Source: Clostridiales bacterium (GTDB lineage Bacteria; Bacillota; Clostridia; UBA1381). From it: a stretch of 64,000 nt of DNA. Shown here piece by piece: positions 10,101 to 18,925 of this stretch. The DNA lies in the NCBI GenBank assembly GCA_029226975.1, contig JAQXZB010000041.1:38693-102692 (forward strand), read 5' to 3'. Under the pieces are notes generated by a model that saw only the letters and a program-made list of their open reading frames with translations, was not told the DNA's origin and searched no databases. Both the position numbers and the translations under genes were made by a program. Positions within the stretch are counted from its first letter, which is position 1; every line of letters begins with the position of its first letter.

Positions 10101-10652
10101 ATATATGCAATTTTGGCAAGGGATTATTTTAAGGAAAAAAGAAATGAGGAATGCAGTGTTTCGGGAATGTATTATAATTTTGTAAAATCCTCAAAAACGA
10201 TACGAACGGCAAACCAAAGCGAAAGCTCCGTACGGGAGGACATAAGAAAAGAGGGGCTTTTGGACGGTGTTACCTTTGTCGACAGTGCGCGGGAGTTTGA
10301 CTCGCTTGCTGATGTTGATGAAAATTACAAAACACAAAGCCAGGTTATAAAAATATGCTATACTCAAACCGGCAACATATCCCCGAAGCAAAATCCCCTT
10401 ATACGGGATTTAAAGGATGCCGAGGCTCTTATGAGCTTTGCCGAGAATAGAATTAAGAGCATGGACGACAGAATAAGAAACGAGGGGGACATAAAAATAA
10501 ATCCGGCGAGGGACACAAAATATAACGCCTGTGATTACTGTGAATACAGCGGAATATGTGCCATGGACGGAGAAATTCAATGCAGGGAAATGCCAAGAAC
10601 CAAGAAGAAGGAAGAAGTGTGGGATAAAATCCGCAAAAATGAGGAGGAATAA
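7167..10652 (+). CDS. addB: ATP-dependent helicase/nuclease subunit B (AddB)
   Basis: Partner of AddA in the Firmicutes double-strand break resection complex; carries a nuclease and an Fe-S cluster. The start is the ATG at 7167, 8 bases after AAGGAG; an in-frame GTG at 7158 lies inside that ribosome site. The N-terminal nucleotide loop reads GGIGAGKERE, so the usual Thr/Ser after Lys is Glu. The C-terminal nuclease has DYKTGN and the Fe-S cysteines: one in YAGCPFKY (near 797) and three in CDYCEYSGIC (near 1121-1130). Length 1161 aa, normal. It overlaps addA by one base (taATG). Confidence 0.95.
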   Translation: MSELRIITGGIGAGKERECIRQICEVHEKNPEAKCIMLVNEHYSYEMEKSFIDAFSGTGLNNIEVKTFRKLAVDTLSEKKYMTPAGKHTLLSRAVGEFSKMVRPDTEKTGEDGIIYINEGLCSSLGKQGFLDVLASMISEMKRYEITPEELYGMACHTGENEALSQKLTVISNIYAIYTRLFLATGYVDADDTYDELALAIENGNDFDGVYLWIDKFDELLPQQMRVIRALYNKVKRMTVSVCYPAIESEQALYTQTKHTLDKISELDQNARVYDCGRHLKNIKNADLLFFTDKFLSYEKYTDSPQNITLFKSGSAYGEVKFAANEILKLVFDEGYRFRDICVVCGDEAAYSHLIETVFDEYKIPYFTDSSMLFSEHPAAGQVLSLFKMFENRFDFESVLEYLRSGYIYVKNENGTVNLQKLCIKGADIDELENYALKYGIRGEKKWLDTKWEGEKSFVDSALGGEAQETNIEGIEELRALIAAPIKRYRRKTRAKKSAKQHAKALFELLEDIHMYEGINADISALCKNPDNEKNITEARTLEKLWNLLMQMLEQLVGALDGEEISRNEFHKYLKIALEQCEIRMIPSGIDRVYVGSAERISAVSIRAMFMLGANDGCYPSQIKTEGFLSDADRREINSAFTKSVAPDTSVNMEKRRYSVWSVIASVREKLWITYSRVDSGGNEQTPARLFSNTAVRFPKLKVLCENDIGTVISTPKSALHEMLINKSSANPKNDKIWDVVYDCLKEEKYGLGEISDLWKSAKSYTQTAEHISPKLARLLYGDNVKYSASRLNVYAGCPFKYFMNYGLGLRKRDEFEIAASDIGTYAHSVIEQFCRAVEKDAKTPAEKLEMWKSLSEDGARDKIIDEIIDKTIENIDADDIYKREHIKSIMNRTGSVIKKAAKTVHNSLKNGKYTIAAEENELAAKISDEITVMGRVDRIDEYTDDGDTKHIRIIDYKTGNTAFDIEHIYYGLDMQLVIYAILARDYFKEKRNEECSVSGMYYNFVKSSKTIRTANQSESSVREDIRKEGLLDGVTFVDSAREFDSLADVDENYKTQSQVIKICYTQTGNISPKQNPLIRDLKDAEALMSFAENRIKSMDDRIRNEGDIKINPARDTKYNACDYCEYSGICAMDGEIQCREMPRTKKKEEVWDKIRKNEEE

Positions 10653-13600
10653 TGGCTGTTGAGTGGACAAGAGAGCAAAAACGCGCTATAGATTGCCCCA
10701 TAGGAAAGGGAAATATTCTTGTCAGCGCGGCGGCAGGCAGCGGAAAAACCGCGGTGCTTGTGGAGAGAATACTTAAAAATGTTGTGGCAGAAGGAACTGA
10801 CATAGATAAATTTCTGGTTGTGACCTTTACAAAGGCTGCCGCTGCGGGAATGAAGCAGAAAATCAGAAACGAGCTGGCAGGGCGGTTCGACGCGGCATAT
10901 GCCGAGGGGGACACAAAAACCGCGGATTTTATGGCAAGGCAGTTGGAGCTGACCTCGTCGGCGGACATAACCACAATAGACGCGTTCTGCCTAAAAGTGG
11001 TGAAAAACAATTTTCACTATTTGGGAATAGACCCGAATTTCAAAAACATTGACGGCGAGGAGAATGATATAATATGCGACAGCGTTATGGACGCTTTGTT
11101 TGAGCGGCTTTATGACGAGCATGACGAAAGCTTTTTAAGGCTTGTGGACAGATTTGCCTCCTACAGAAACGATTATATGCTCATAGAAATGGTAAAGGGA
11201 ATATACAAATTTACCGAGAATTTTGCCGAGCCGGATAAATGGCTTGACGAAAAATGCGCCATGTATGACGAGGATATGAGCAAAAGCGTATGGGTACAAG
11301 AAATTCTGCTTGACTCTGTAAAGGAGAAAGGACGTGAATTTGCGTATACGGCAGAGACAATATTAAACGATATTGCGTATTTTTGTGCCGGGGAAATGAG
11401 TTATTTTGAAAACAGGGAATATATATCGGATGAGGTGAGAGAGCTTTGCGACAGCGAGATACATTGTGTGGACGCATTGGAGGAGATATATAATGTATGC
11501 GCGGATATTTCCAAAAATGAAAGCCCGTTTATATCTGCCGCGATTATATCGGATATTCCCGAAAAAAAGAATGCAAAGTGGAAGCCGGAAAACAAGGTTT
11601 TTTTTGACAGGACAAGAGAGCTTTTAAAGGAATTTGACGCCTTTTTACAAAGCATGGCAGTATCCGGTGCGGATGAGCTTAACCGCCGCTGGCATTCGCG
11701 GGAAACAAAGGCCGCGCTTGATGATATTTGCCGACTGGTAAAAAGCTTCAGAAGCGCGCTTTGGGAGGAAAAGTCGAAAAGAAATGCCTGGTCCTTTTCG
11801 GATATAGAGCATATGACCTTTGAGCTTTTTGACAAAAACGAAGCGGTGCAGAAAAACAGCATGAGAAAATACCGTGAAATACTCATAGACGAGTATCAGG
11901 ATACAAACGAATTGCAGGACGGGATTTTTACCCGCATTTCGGGAAATAAAAAGAACATCTTCATGGTAGGGGATTTAAAGCAGAGCATATACGGCTTCAG
12001 AGGCGGAGATCCGTATATATTTAAGAAGAAAAATGCGGATTACAGCATTTATAAAGAGGACGAAAAAGGGGATAAAAAGATAATTCTTTCGAGAAATTTC
12101 CGAAGCCGTCCCGAGGTCCTCGACAGCGTAAACGAGCTGTTTGGACATATAATGAGCGATGCTGTGGGGGACGTGGTATACAATGACGACGAGAGTCTGC
12201 ACTACAGCGCAGACCTGCCCAAGACCGTTGAAAATGAGATAAGCTATAAAAGCGAGTTTCATATGGTGATAAACGGTGATAAAAAAAATATGTCAAACGG
12301 ATTGTGCGAGGCAAGATACATAGCCTCAAAAATTAAGGAGCTTATCGGAAAAATATATTTTGACGGGCAAAAGTATGTCACCATAAGCTACAAGGACATA
12401 ACCGTTTTAACCCGTTCGGTAACGGGCGCGGCGGCAGATTTTACACAGGCGTTTGAGGAGGCGGGAATACCGCTGTTTATCGAAACGGACGATTATTTCA
12501 AAAGGCGGGAAATAAGCGCAGTTTTGGCGCTTTTGTCGGTTATTGCAAATCATAAGCAGGATATTCCTTTAATTGAGGTTATGCGCTCGCCCATGTTTGG
12601 ATTTTCCTATGATGAGCTTGCAAAAATACGCATTGAATTCGGCGTATATAAAAGCGGCAAAGAAACGTATAAGCGCAGATATTTTTATGACTGTGTAAGG
12701 GCTTGTGCAAAAGATGAGGGCGATGTGGGCAGAAAATGCGCCGCGTTGGTATCCTCCCTTGAACGGTGGCGTGATTTTGTGCGCAAGCGAAAGGTAAGCG
12801 AGCTGATATGGACAATATATGAAGAAACCGCATTTTATGATTTTTTGGGTGCACTGGAGGGCGGCGAGCAGGCACAGGCAAATTTAAGGCTGCTTTATGA
12901 GCGGGCAAGAGCCTTTGAAGCCGAGCAGAGCGGAGGACTGTTTGCATTTATAAATTATATTGAGCGAATAAGAGAAAGCGGAGCGGAGCAAAGCCCGGAG
13001 GGCAAGAGCGGTGCGGACTGCGTTACCATGACAACCTCCCACAAAAGCAAGGGACTGGAATATCCCATTGTATTTCTTGCGGGAGCAGGGAAAGGCATAC
13101 GCTCTGTGCAGAGATTTACGCCGGTGCAGATGCATAAGGATTTGGGAATAGGGCTTGCCTACCACAGTAAGGACCCGGACTGCTTTGAGCAGACTTTTTG
13201 CTGGAATTATATCCGCGAAACAAAGAAAAATGAGGGTATTTCCGAAATAATGCGGCTTTTGTATGTGGCTTTGACCCGTCCTAAGTATAAGCTTTATGTT
13301 ACCGCCGCGGTGGATGAGAGCAAAGAGTGTAAAAGCGATGTTTTTGTGGATGAAAGATATATAAGGGAGTCAAACGGTATATATTTATGGATGAAGCCGG
13401 CTGTGGAAAGGTCAAAATACTGGAAATATACGGAATATGAATATATTGACGAGAAAACGGAAGCCGAGCAGGAGGAAGAAAAAGCCCAAGGGGAGTATAC
13501 CTTGGAGGAATACGAAAAGCTCCGCACCGAGGTGGACGTGCTTTTGAGCCGCCGCTATAAATATGAAAGCATAAGCATGATACCATCAAGGACTACTGCT

Positions 13601-14272
13601 ACGGAATTAAAAAAGCTGCGGCAGGAGGAGGACGCGGACAATCTTTTGAGCAGAAGTCGGTCGGGAAAGGGTATGAAGCGGCGCGAATTTAATCTGACCG
13701 AAGCGCCGGAATTTGCAGATACCAAAATCAGCGCCGCAAGAGTAGGTACGGTGTATCATCAGATTATGGCAAATATAGACCTTGACAAAATGAAAAATTC
13801 TGCTACAATAGAAAGTGTGGCAAGGGAAACGGAAAGGATTTTGTCCGAGGGCGGCGCAGACGCACAAGCAGCCGACAAGGCGGGCGCAAAAATGGCGGAG
13901 GATATATGCAATTTCTTCAATTCGGATATAGGAAAGCAGCTTACCGCATCGGGCGAGGTAAACCGAGAAAAAAGCTTCCAGACCTATATCGACGCCGGAA
14001 TATACAACAGCTCCTTAGGCAGTGAGGAAGCGTCGGAGAAAATAATGCTGCAGGGAATTATTGACTGTATGTTTACCGACAGTGAGGGCAGATGTATTCT
14101 GCTTGATTATAAGACCGACAAATGCAGTATGCGAAATTACATGGACGTGGTGGAACGCTACAGAATTCAGCTTGAGCTTTACAGCCTTGCGATAGAAAAA
14201 ATTATGGGAATAAAAGTATATAAAAAATACCTCTATCTGTTTGATATATCAAAATGTGTGGAGGTGGAGTAG
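10652..14272 (+). CDS. addA: ATP-dependent helicase/nuclease subunit A (AddA)
   Basis: UvrD-type 3'-5' helicase fused to a RecB-family nuclease; with AddB it resects DNA ends for recombination. Motifs in order: Walker A AAAGSGKTA (near residue 30), TFTKAAAAGM, DEYQDTNE (motif II), GDLKQSIYGFRGG, TSHKSKGLEY and LYVALTRPK (motif VI). The C-terminal nuclease has GIIDCMF and LLDYKTDK near residue 1150. Length 1206 aa, close to the B. subtilis protein. A typical, intact addBA operon. Confidence 0.97.
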   Translation: MAVEWTREQKRAIDCPIGKGNILVSAAAGSGKTAVLVERILKNVVAEGTDIDKFLVVTFTKAAAAGMKQKIRNELAGRFDAAYAEGDTKTADFMARQLELTSSADITTIDAFCLKVVKNNFHYLGIDPNFKNIDGEENDIICDSVMDALFERLYDEHDESFLRLVDRFASYRNDYMLIEMVKGIYKFTENFAEPDKWLDEKCAMYDEDMSKSVWVQEILLDSVKEKGREFAYTAETILNDIAYFCAGEMSYFENREYISDEVRELCDSEIHCVDALEEIYNVCADISKNESPFISAAIISDIPEKKNAKWKPENKVFFDRTRELLKEFDAFLQSMAVSGADELNRRWHSRETKAALDDICRLVKSFRSALWEEKSKRNAWSFSDIEHMTFELFDKNEAVQKNSMRKYREILIDEYQDTNELQDGIFTRISGNKKNIFMVGDLKQSIYGFRGGDPYIFKKKNADYSIYKEDEKGDKKIILSRNFRSRPEVLDSVNELFGHIMSDAVGDVVYNDDESLHYSADLPKTVENEISYKSEFHMVINGDKKNMSNGLCEARYIASKIKELIGKIYFDGQKYVTISYKDITVLTRSVTGAAADFTQAFEEAGIPLFIETDDYFKRREISAVLALLSVIANHKQDIPLIEVMRSPMFGFSYDELAKIRIEFGVYKSGKETYKRRYFYDCVRACAKDEGDVGRKCAALVSSLERWRDFVRKRKVSELIWTIYEETAFYDFLGALEGGEQAQANLRLLYERARAFEAEQSGGLFAFINYIERIRESGAEQSPEGKSGADCVTMTTSHKSKGLEYPIVFLAGAGKGIRSVQRFTPVQMHKDLGIGLAYHSKDPDCFEQTFCWNYIRETKKNEGISEIMRLLYVALTRPKYKLYVTAAVDESKECKSDVFVDERYIRESNGIYLWMKPAVERSKYWKYTEYEYIDEKTEAEQEEEKAQGEYTLEEYEKLRTEVDVLLSRRYKYESISMIPSRTTATELKKLRQEEDADNLLSRSRSGKGMKRREFNLTEAPEFADTKISAARVGTVYHQIMANIDLDKMKNSATIESVARETERILSEGGADAQAADKAGAKMAEDICNFFNSDIGKQLTASGEVNREKSFQTYIDAGIYNSSLGSEEASEKIMLQGIIDCMFTDSEGRCILLDYKTDKCSMRNYMDVVERYRIQLELYSLAIEKIMGIKVYKKYLYLFDISKCVEVE

Positions 14273-14281
14273 GGGGATATT

Positions 14282-14620
14282 ATGCCGGAGACAATATATA
14301 AAAGCTACGGAAAGCCGAAAAAGAGCAGATTAAAGAAAATTCTTACGGTGGTATTGGTGATATGTGTGGTTTTTTTACTCGCCGTAGGTGTGTTGGGGAT
14401 AATAAAAGGCTCGGACAGTGAGCAGAGAAGAAATGTTTCGGACGCGATTGCCGAAAATACTCAGCTAAAGAGCCGTATAAGCGAGCTTGAAGAACAGGTT
14501 GCACAACTGGAGGAGCAGGTGAACGCCCTTTCGGGCGAGCTGGCGGCAATTCCCACCCAAGTTCCCGAGGAGCCTGTGCCGCAAGAGCCGCAGGAGCAGT
14601 CACCGAGACAGCAATTTTAA
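14282..14620 (+). CDS. Small membrane-anchored coiled-coil protein, function unknown
   Basis: Not recognised as a named family. The 112-aa protein has a basic N-terminus, one hydrophobic TM helix (about residues 22-43), a leucine/glutamate heptad coiled coil (about 58-92) and a Pro/Glu/Gln-rich tail. The topology resembles small division or envelope proteins such as DivIC/FtsL-like ones, but no specific similarity is claimed. It lies 9 bases after addA and just before a strong terminator, so it is the last gene of the addBA transcription unit. Confidence 0.75.
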   Translation: MPETIYKSYGKPKKSRLKKILTVVLVICVVFLLAVGVLGIIKGSDSEQRRNVSDAIAENTQLKSRISELEEQVAQLEEQVNALSGELAAIPTQVPEEPVPQEPQEQSPRQQF

Positions 14621-14622
14621 TA

Positions 14623-14650
14623 ACCGGGTCATTGACCCGGTAATTTTTTG
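14623..14650 (+). terminator. Intrinsic terminator after the addBA unit
   Basis: Perfect 8-bp stem ACCGGGTC / GACCCGGT with a 3-nt loop, followed by AATTTTTTG. It starts just past the stop codon of the small membrane protein and ends the long housekeeping run that fills the left end of the window. Confidence 0.9.
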
Positions 14651-14694
14651 TCGAAATAAAAAAACAACATTTTTTATAAGTCTGTTGGAATTTA

Positions 14695-14723
14695 TTGACA
14701 TCAAATCTCAGATGTGATATAGT
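14695..14723 (+). promoter_or_regulatory. Sigma-A promoter for the alpha/beta hydrolase gene
   Basis: TTGACA at 14695, a 17-bp spacer and TATAGT at 14718. About 90 bases of leader follow before the start codon, including a GC-rich hairpin with a T-run (AGCC/GGCT followed by TTTTT near 14749-14767), which could attenuate transcription or only be a stem in the leader. Confidence 0.8.
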
Positions 14724-14812
14724 AAGAATATAGAAATACGTCGGACGGCAGCCTTATACGGCTTTTTGGCGTTTTAATGGACGGGAAATTAAGTTAAGCG
14801 GAGGAATGATGT

Positions 14813-15523
14813 ATGGAAAAAGTTATAGGAGGGAAAGCCGAATATGCGCGCGGCAACACTTATTTCAAGCGACGCGGCGGAGGTATGATGTGCCCGACCA
14901 AGCTGCATTACCGCATGGCTGCGCGTCTGGTTAAAAATACGGGAGCAAGGCTGTATTTTCCGTTTTATCCTCTGGGACCGGAGGCGTCTATAGAAGAAAC
15001 GCTTGCGTGGGTATATGATTTTTATGAACTGCTTTTAAAAAAGCACAGCTCCAAAAGCATTACGATTATAGGTGACAGCGCAGGTGCGGCATTGGCGGCG
15101 GCACTGTGCGCTCATACGGACGCGCAGCCCGCGGGACTGGTGCTGATTTCTCCGCCGGTAGGGATTGAAAAATGCAGCGACAAAATGCGCAGTCTTGAAA
15201 AGATAGACCTTATGCTTTCCGTAAAAGCAACGGAGATAATAAAAAAGCATTGGCTTAAGAATGCTTCCTTTGACGGTGCTGATTTTAATACCCTTGAAAC
15301 TGATTACAGCCGCTTTGCGCCGATTTTGATGTATTACGGAACCAATGAGATTTTTTATGCCCATATAGATGAGCTTATAGATAAAATCAAAGCCGGCGGC
15401 GCGGCTTTTGAGGTGCATGAGGGCAGAGGGCTTTGTCATGACTGGGTGCTTATAGGAATAATTCCCGAAAGTCGTGAAGCAACGGAAAGAATATGCAGAT
15501 TTATTAAAAATGCCGATATATAA
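14813..15523 (+). CDS. Alpha/beta hydrolase, hormone-sensitive-lipase-like esterase with altered active-site motifs
   Basis: Probable esterase-fold protein of 236 aa, on the short side for the family (about 300). The nucleophile elbow GDSAGAA puts Ser near residue 89, and a late His sits in GLCHDW near 209. Two family features are altered: the oxyanion-hole HGGG appears as RGGG (R19), and the position where the acid Asp is expected reads GTNEIF (N178/E179). It may hydrolyse a different ester, or may have changed or lost activity. The ATG at 14813 follows GGAGG by about 8 bases. It has its own promoter and terminator, so is monocistronic. Confidence 0.75.
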   Translation: MEKVIGGKAEYARGNTYFKRRGGGMMCPTKLHYRMAARLVKNTGARLYFPFYPLGPEASIEETLAWVYDFYELLLKKHSSKSITIIGDSAGAALAAALCAHTDAQPAGLVLISPPVGIEKCSDKMRSLEKIDLMLSVKATEIIKKHWLKNASFDGADFNTLETDYSRFAPILMYYGTNEIFYAHIDELIDKIKAGGAAFEVHEGRGLCHDWVLIGIIPESREATERICRFIKNADI

Positions 15524-15535
15524 ATGCAATAAAAG

Positions 15536-15562
15536 AGCCGTCCGAAAACGAACGGCTTTTTT
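15536..15562. terminator. Bidirectional terminator between hydrolase gene and tRNA-Asp
   Basis: Stem AGCCGT/ACGGCT extended by a further CG pair after a mismatch, loop of A residues, then TTTTTT on the plus strand and TTTT on the minus strand. It can end both the plus-strand hydrolase transcript and the minus-strand tRNA transcript, whose 3' CCA borders it. Confidence 0.8.
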
Positions 15563-15638
15563 GGCGACCCGGATGAGGCTCGAACTCACGACCTCCAGCG
15601 TGACAGGCTGGCGTTCTAACCAACTGAACTACCGGGCC
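15562..15638 (-). tRNA. tRNA-Asp (anticodon GTC)
   Basis: 77-nt cloverleaf on the minus strand. The acceptor GGCCCGG pairs with CCGGGTC (one G-U pair), followed by discriminator G and an encoded CCA. The D arm, the anticodon loop CTGTCAC (anticodon GTC) and the GTTCGAG T-loop are all present. It stands alone. No split copy of its 3' end was seen elsewhere in the window, so it is not obviously an integration site for the recombinase at 18926. Confidence 0.97.
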
Positions 15639-15722
15639 AAATGACAAGAACTATTATAGCATAAATATTTGGTATTGTCAATAGCAAAATCGAAAAAAAT
15701 CGAAAAAATTTATTAAAATTTA

Positions 15723-16538
15723 TTACTTATGAAACCGCCGCCATTGCATGGGCGAACAGCCGAGCTGACGCTTAAACGCCTTGCTGAAAACCGGCATATC
15801 CGTGTATCCGACGCTTTGGGCAGCTTCGGTGATTGAAATGCCGGTGTTTTTCAGATAATGGGCGGCGGTATTGATTTTAAGCGAAATAATATACTGCTGC
15901 GGCGAGGTATTTTTATACAGCTTAAAAAGCCTGGTGAGATAGCTGCGGTTTATGCCTATGTATTCGGCAACGTCTGTTACCGTAAGCTTTTCATGAACAT
16001 TTATTTTAATGAAGCTTTCAGCCTTGCTGACGTATTCCTGCCCCGGGTCGGAGCTGTCTGTGCCGTTAGCGTTTGCCGTAAGCGCGGCAATGAGAGCCCA
16101 CAGCTTTTGCATAAGCTCCTCAAAACGCATATCGCCGCCCTGCAATATATCAAGCAGAGCCGTACCGGCAGGAAAGTTATCCCTGTCATTATAAATGGGC
16201 GATGCTGAGGAGAGCCCTGCCGCTTTAAGTATTCCCGGAGCCATGCTTCCGTTAAATTCAAGCCAGCGGTACAGCCACGGATTGTTATCGTCCGCCTTAT
16301 AATAGGTAAGCTGATTTGGCTCTATTAAAAACATCTGCCCTTTATGCAGTTTATATTCCCGGTCATTGCACTTAAAGTAGCCCTCGCCGCTGTAAATATA
16401 GTGCAGCAGATAATTCCTGCGTACATACGGACCGAAAGCATGACCGCTTTGACATTGTTCCTCGCCGTATTCAACGGGATAAATATCCGTAGGAACAAGC
16501 CGCGTGTACGGGAAATAACAGCTTTTTTGATTTGACAT
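15723..16538 (-). CDS. AraC-family regulator with cupin sensor domain, likely controls the alpha-galactosidase gene
   Basis: 271-aa one-component regulator. The N-terminal half (about 20-150) is a cupin-type sugar-binding fold, with HYIYSGEGYF and GQMFLIEPNQ strands typical of AraC_binding domains. The C-terminal half (about 170-270) has two helix-turn-helix motifs, VTDVAEYIGINRSYLTRLFK and the signature SITEAAQSVGYTD..FSKAFKRQLG. The start has GGGGGTGA upstream. It is divergent from the GH36 gene across 120 bp, so a role as its activator, responding to an alpha-galactoside or product, is inferred. Confidence 0.9.
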   Translation of the reverse strand: MSNQKSCYFPYTRLVPTDIYPVEYGEEQCQSGHAFGPYVRRNYLLHYIYSGEGYFKCNDREYKLHKGQMFLIEPNQLTYYKADDNNPWLYRWLEFNGSMAPGILKAAGLSSASPIYNDRDNFPAGTALLDILQGGDMRFEELMQKLWALIAALTANANGTDSSDPGQEYVSKAESFIKINVHEKLTVTDVAEYIGINRSYLTRLFKLYKNTSPQQYIISLKINTAAHYLKNTGISITEAAQSVGYTDMPVFSKAFKRQLGCSPMQWRRFHK

Positions 16539-16556
16539 ATTTATTCACCCCCATAT

Positions 16557-16586
16557 ATAATATCACATTTTGACCACTATTGTCAA
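16557..16586 (-). promoter_or_regulatory. Promoter of the AraC regulator gene
   Basis: On the minus strand TTGACA (16586-16581), an 18-bp spacer and TATTAT (16562-16557), about 20 bases before the start codon. For the divergent galactosidase gene a TATTAT at 16620 is present but without a good -35 box, as expected for an activator-dependent promoter. Confidence 0.7.
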
Positions 16587-16658
16587 CATTATGATATTTA
16601 TTTTAAGTATTAAATATGCTATTATATCTGTGTAGAAAATAAAAAAGGAGAGCCTGAA

Positions 16659-18794
16659 ATGATTATACAAAACGGCAAAACAATTCATCTTCAAGGCAGG
16701 GATATAAGCTATGTCATGTTTGAGCATGAGCATGGAGACCTGCTGCATTTTTACTTCGGAAAAAAGCTCGGTGACAGTGATTTTTCAACATTTATGAGCG
16801 AATGGAGCGATTACGACAGTGATATGTACCTGGACAATCTGCCCCAGGAATATCCTTCCTGCGGTCACAGTGACCTGAGAATGCCCGCATATGAGGTCGA
16901 AAATCAATACGGCAACTGCATCTCTCAGCTAAAGGTTGAGGAATTTATTGTTCATAAGGGCGAAACCGCACAGGTTGACGGTATGCCGTATCTTATGAAA
17001 GGGGACAAAAACGCCGATACTTTGGAAGCGGTGCTTTCGGATAAAACAATAGGTCTTGAGGTACGGCTGTTTTATACGGTTTTTGATGAGTATAACATAA
17101 TAGCAAGGAATGCGGTTATAATCAATCGTTCCGACAAGCCCATGAAGCTTACAAGAGCATATTCGGCAAGCTTCGATGTGTATAAGGACGATTATGAGCT
17201 GATAACCCTTCCCGGTTTGTGGGCAAACGAGCGTAATCTCGTAAAAACACCGTTGATGTGGGGGAACATAGTTGAGGCTGAAAACGGGCGTGAGTCGTCA
17301 CATCAGCTAAATCCCTTTGCAATGCTTGCAAAGAAGGGCTGCAACGAGGAATACGGTGAGGTTTACGGTCTGTCGCTTATATACAGCGGCAATCACTCCA
17401 CAGCCGCCAAATGCGAGCAGCGCGAGGAAATAAGAATTATGCAGGGAATAAATCCCCACGGCTTTGAAAAGGTTCTTTCACCCGGAGAATCCTTCTGCAC
17501 ACCCCAGTGTGTTTTGTGCTATTCGGACGAGGGCTTTGGGAAGCTTTCTCATGAATATCATAATTTGTACATGAACAATCTTATGCGCAGTAAATTCGTG
17601 CATGAGGACAGACCCATACTTATAAATAACTGGGAAGGTACATATTTTGACTTCAATGAAGACAGACTTCTTGCCATTGCGAAAAAAGCAAAGGAGGCGG
17701 GAGCGGAGCTGTTTGTGCTTGATGACGGTTGGTTCGGAAAGCGCGATAATGACGATTGCAGTCTCGGTGACTGGGTTGTAAACGAAAAAAAGCTTCCCTC
17801 CGGAATAAAGGGCCTTGCAGAGAAAATAAACGAGCTTGGAATGAAATTCGGTTTGTGGTTTGAGCCGGAGATGATAAGCCCCGACTCGGATTTGTACCGC
17901 GCTCATCCCGACTGGGCGATTCAGGTGCCTCAAAGAAAGCCTGTGCTTGGCAGAAATCAGCTTATTTTAGACTTGACAAGGGATGAGGTGTGCGAGTATG
18001 TAATAGAGGCGGTATGCTCCGTACTTCGCGACGCGAATATAGAATATGTAAAGTGGGACTTTAACAGACCTATGGCGGATATGCCCCGTCCCGGCTTTAA
18101 CCATGATTATGTCCTGGGCTTTTATAAGGTAATGGGCGCAATAACCGAAGCATTCCCGAATGTTCTGTTCGAGGGCTGCTGCGGCGGAGGAGGAAGATTT
18201 GATCCGGGTGTGCTTGCATATATGCCCCAAATTTGGACAAGTGATAATTCCGACGCTGTGGCAAGAATGAAAATCCAGTACGGCACATCAATGTGCTATC
18301 CGGTGTCCTCGATGGGCTGTCATGTAACTGCGGTGCCCAACCACCAGAACGGCAGAGTAACCTCCCTTAAAACAAGGGCCGAAACCGCCTATATGGGTAC
18401 ATTCGGTTATGAACTTGATATTACAAAATCAAGCGATGAGGAGTTTGAGCAGATTAAGAGCCAGATTGAATTTGACAAAAAAATCCGCGCTCTGGTGCGC
18501 GAGGGCGATTTCTACAGACTGCAAAATCCCTTTGAAGGCAATTTCTGCAGTTGGGAGGTGGCCGCAAAGGATAAGAGCAGGGCGATACTGTACGCCGCAA
18601 AAATTCTTGCGGTTGCGGGCAGCTCAAGAAACGTTGAAACCGTAAAGCTTAAAGGCTTGGATCCCGAAAAACAATACAGAGAAGTCCAAAGCGGCGAGGT
18701 GTTTGACGGTGCGTATCTTATGAACAGAGGAAAGCGTATCAATTACGATATGCACGACTTTGCGACGGTAATTATGGAGTTTGAGGAAATATAA
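16659..18794 (+). CDS. Alpha-galactosidase, glycoside hydrolase family 36
   Basis: Releases alpha-linked galactose from oligosaccharides such as melibiose or raffinose. 711 aa, no signal peptide, so cytoplasmic. The N-terminal beta-sandwich (about 1-310) precedes the TIM barrel. The nucleophile is the Asp in VKWDFNRP (near 467) and the acid/base lies in TSDNSDA (near 530); LDDGWFG, GLWFEPEMI and FEGCCGGGGRFD are other family motifs. AAAGGAG stands before the ATG. Its nearest regulator is the divergent AraC gene. Galactokinase, the next step for freed galactose, is at 38276. No dedicated importer lies beside it. Confidence 0.96.
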   Translation: MIIQNGKTIHLQGRDISYVMFEHEHGDLLHFYFGKKLGDSDFSTFMSEWSDYDSDMYLDNLPQEYPSCGHSDLRMPAYEVENQYGNCISQLKVEEFIVHKGETAQVDGMPYLMKGDKNADTLEAVLSDKTIGLEVRLFYTVFDEYNIIARNAVIINRSDKPMKLTRAYSASFDVYKDDYELITLPGLWANERNLVKTPLMWGNIVEAENGRESSHQLNPFAMLAKKGCNEEYGEVYGLSLIYSGNHSTAAKCEQREEIRIMQGINPHGFEKVLSPGESFCTPQCVLCYSDEGFGKLSHEYHNLYMNNLMRSKFVHEDRPILINNWEGTYFDFNEDRLLAIAKKAKEAGAELFVLDDGWFGKRDNDDCSLGDWVVNEKKLPSGIKGLAEKINELGMKFGLWFEPEMISPDSDLYRAHPDWAIQVPQRKPVLGRNQLILDLTRDEVCEYVIEAVCSVLRDANIEYVKWDFNRPMADMPRPGFNHDYVLGFYKVMGAITEAFPNVLFEGCCGGGGRFDPGVLAYMPQIWTSDNSDAVARMKIQYGTSMCYPVSSMGCHVTAVPNHQNGRVTSLKTRAETAYMGTFGYELDITKSSDEEFEQIKSQIEFDKKIRALVREGDFYRLQNPFEGNFCSWEVAAKDKSRAILYAAKILAVAGSSRNVETVKLKGLDPEKQYREVQSGEVFDGAYLMNRGKRINYDMHDFATVIMEFEEI

Positions 18795-18811
18795 CCCATA
18801 AAATATAGACA

Positions 18812-18858
18812 AAAACAGCTTTCTGTGATAGTATCAAATCATAGAAGGCTGTTTTATT
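18812..18858 (+). terminator. Terminator after the alpha-galactosidase gene
   Basis: AAAACAGC near 18813 pairs with GCTGTTTT near 18848, and an inner TTCT/AGAA stem extends the arm; the 3' arm is followed by ATTG. It separates the galactosidase gene from the recombinase. Confidence 0.7.
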
Positions 18859-18925
18859 GTGTCAGAATATATAATAAATTCTATATATATGGTGCAATAT
18901 ATTCTTGAAAGGAAGTTGATGCATT

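Noticed and set aside
15562..15638. tRNA-Asp as the attachment site of the tyrosine recombinase.
   Set aside because: The tRNA is over 3 kb away on the other side of the AraC/galactosidase pair and no second partial copy of its 3' end was seen near the recombinase.
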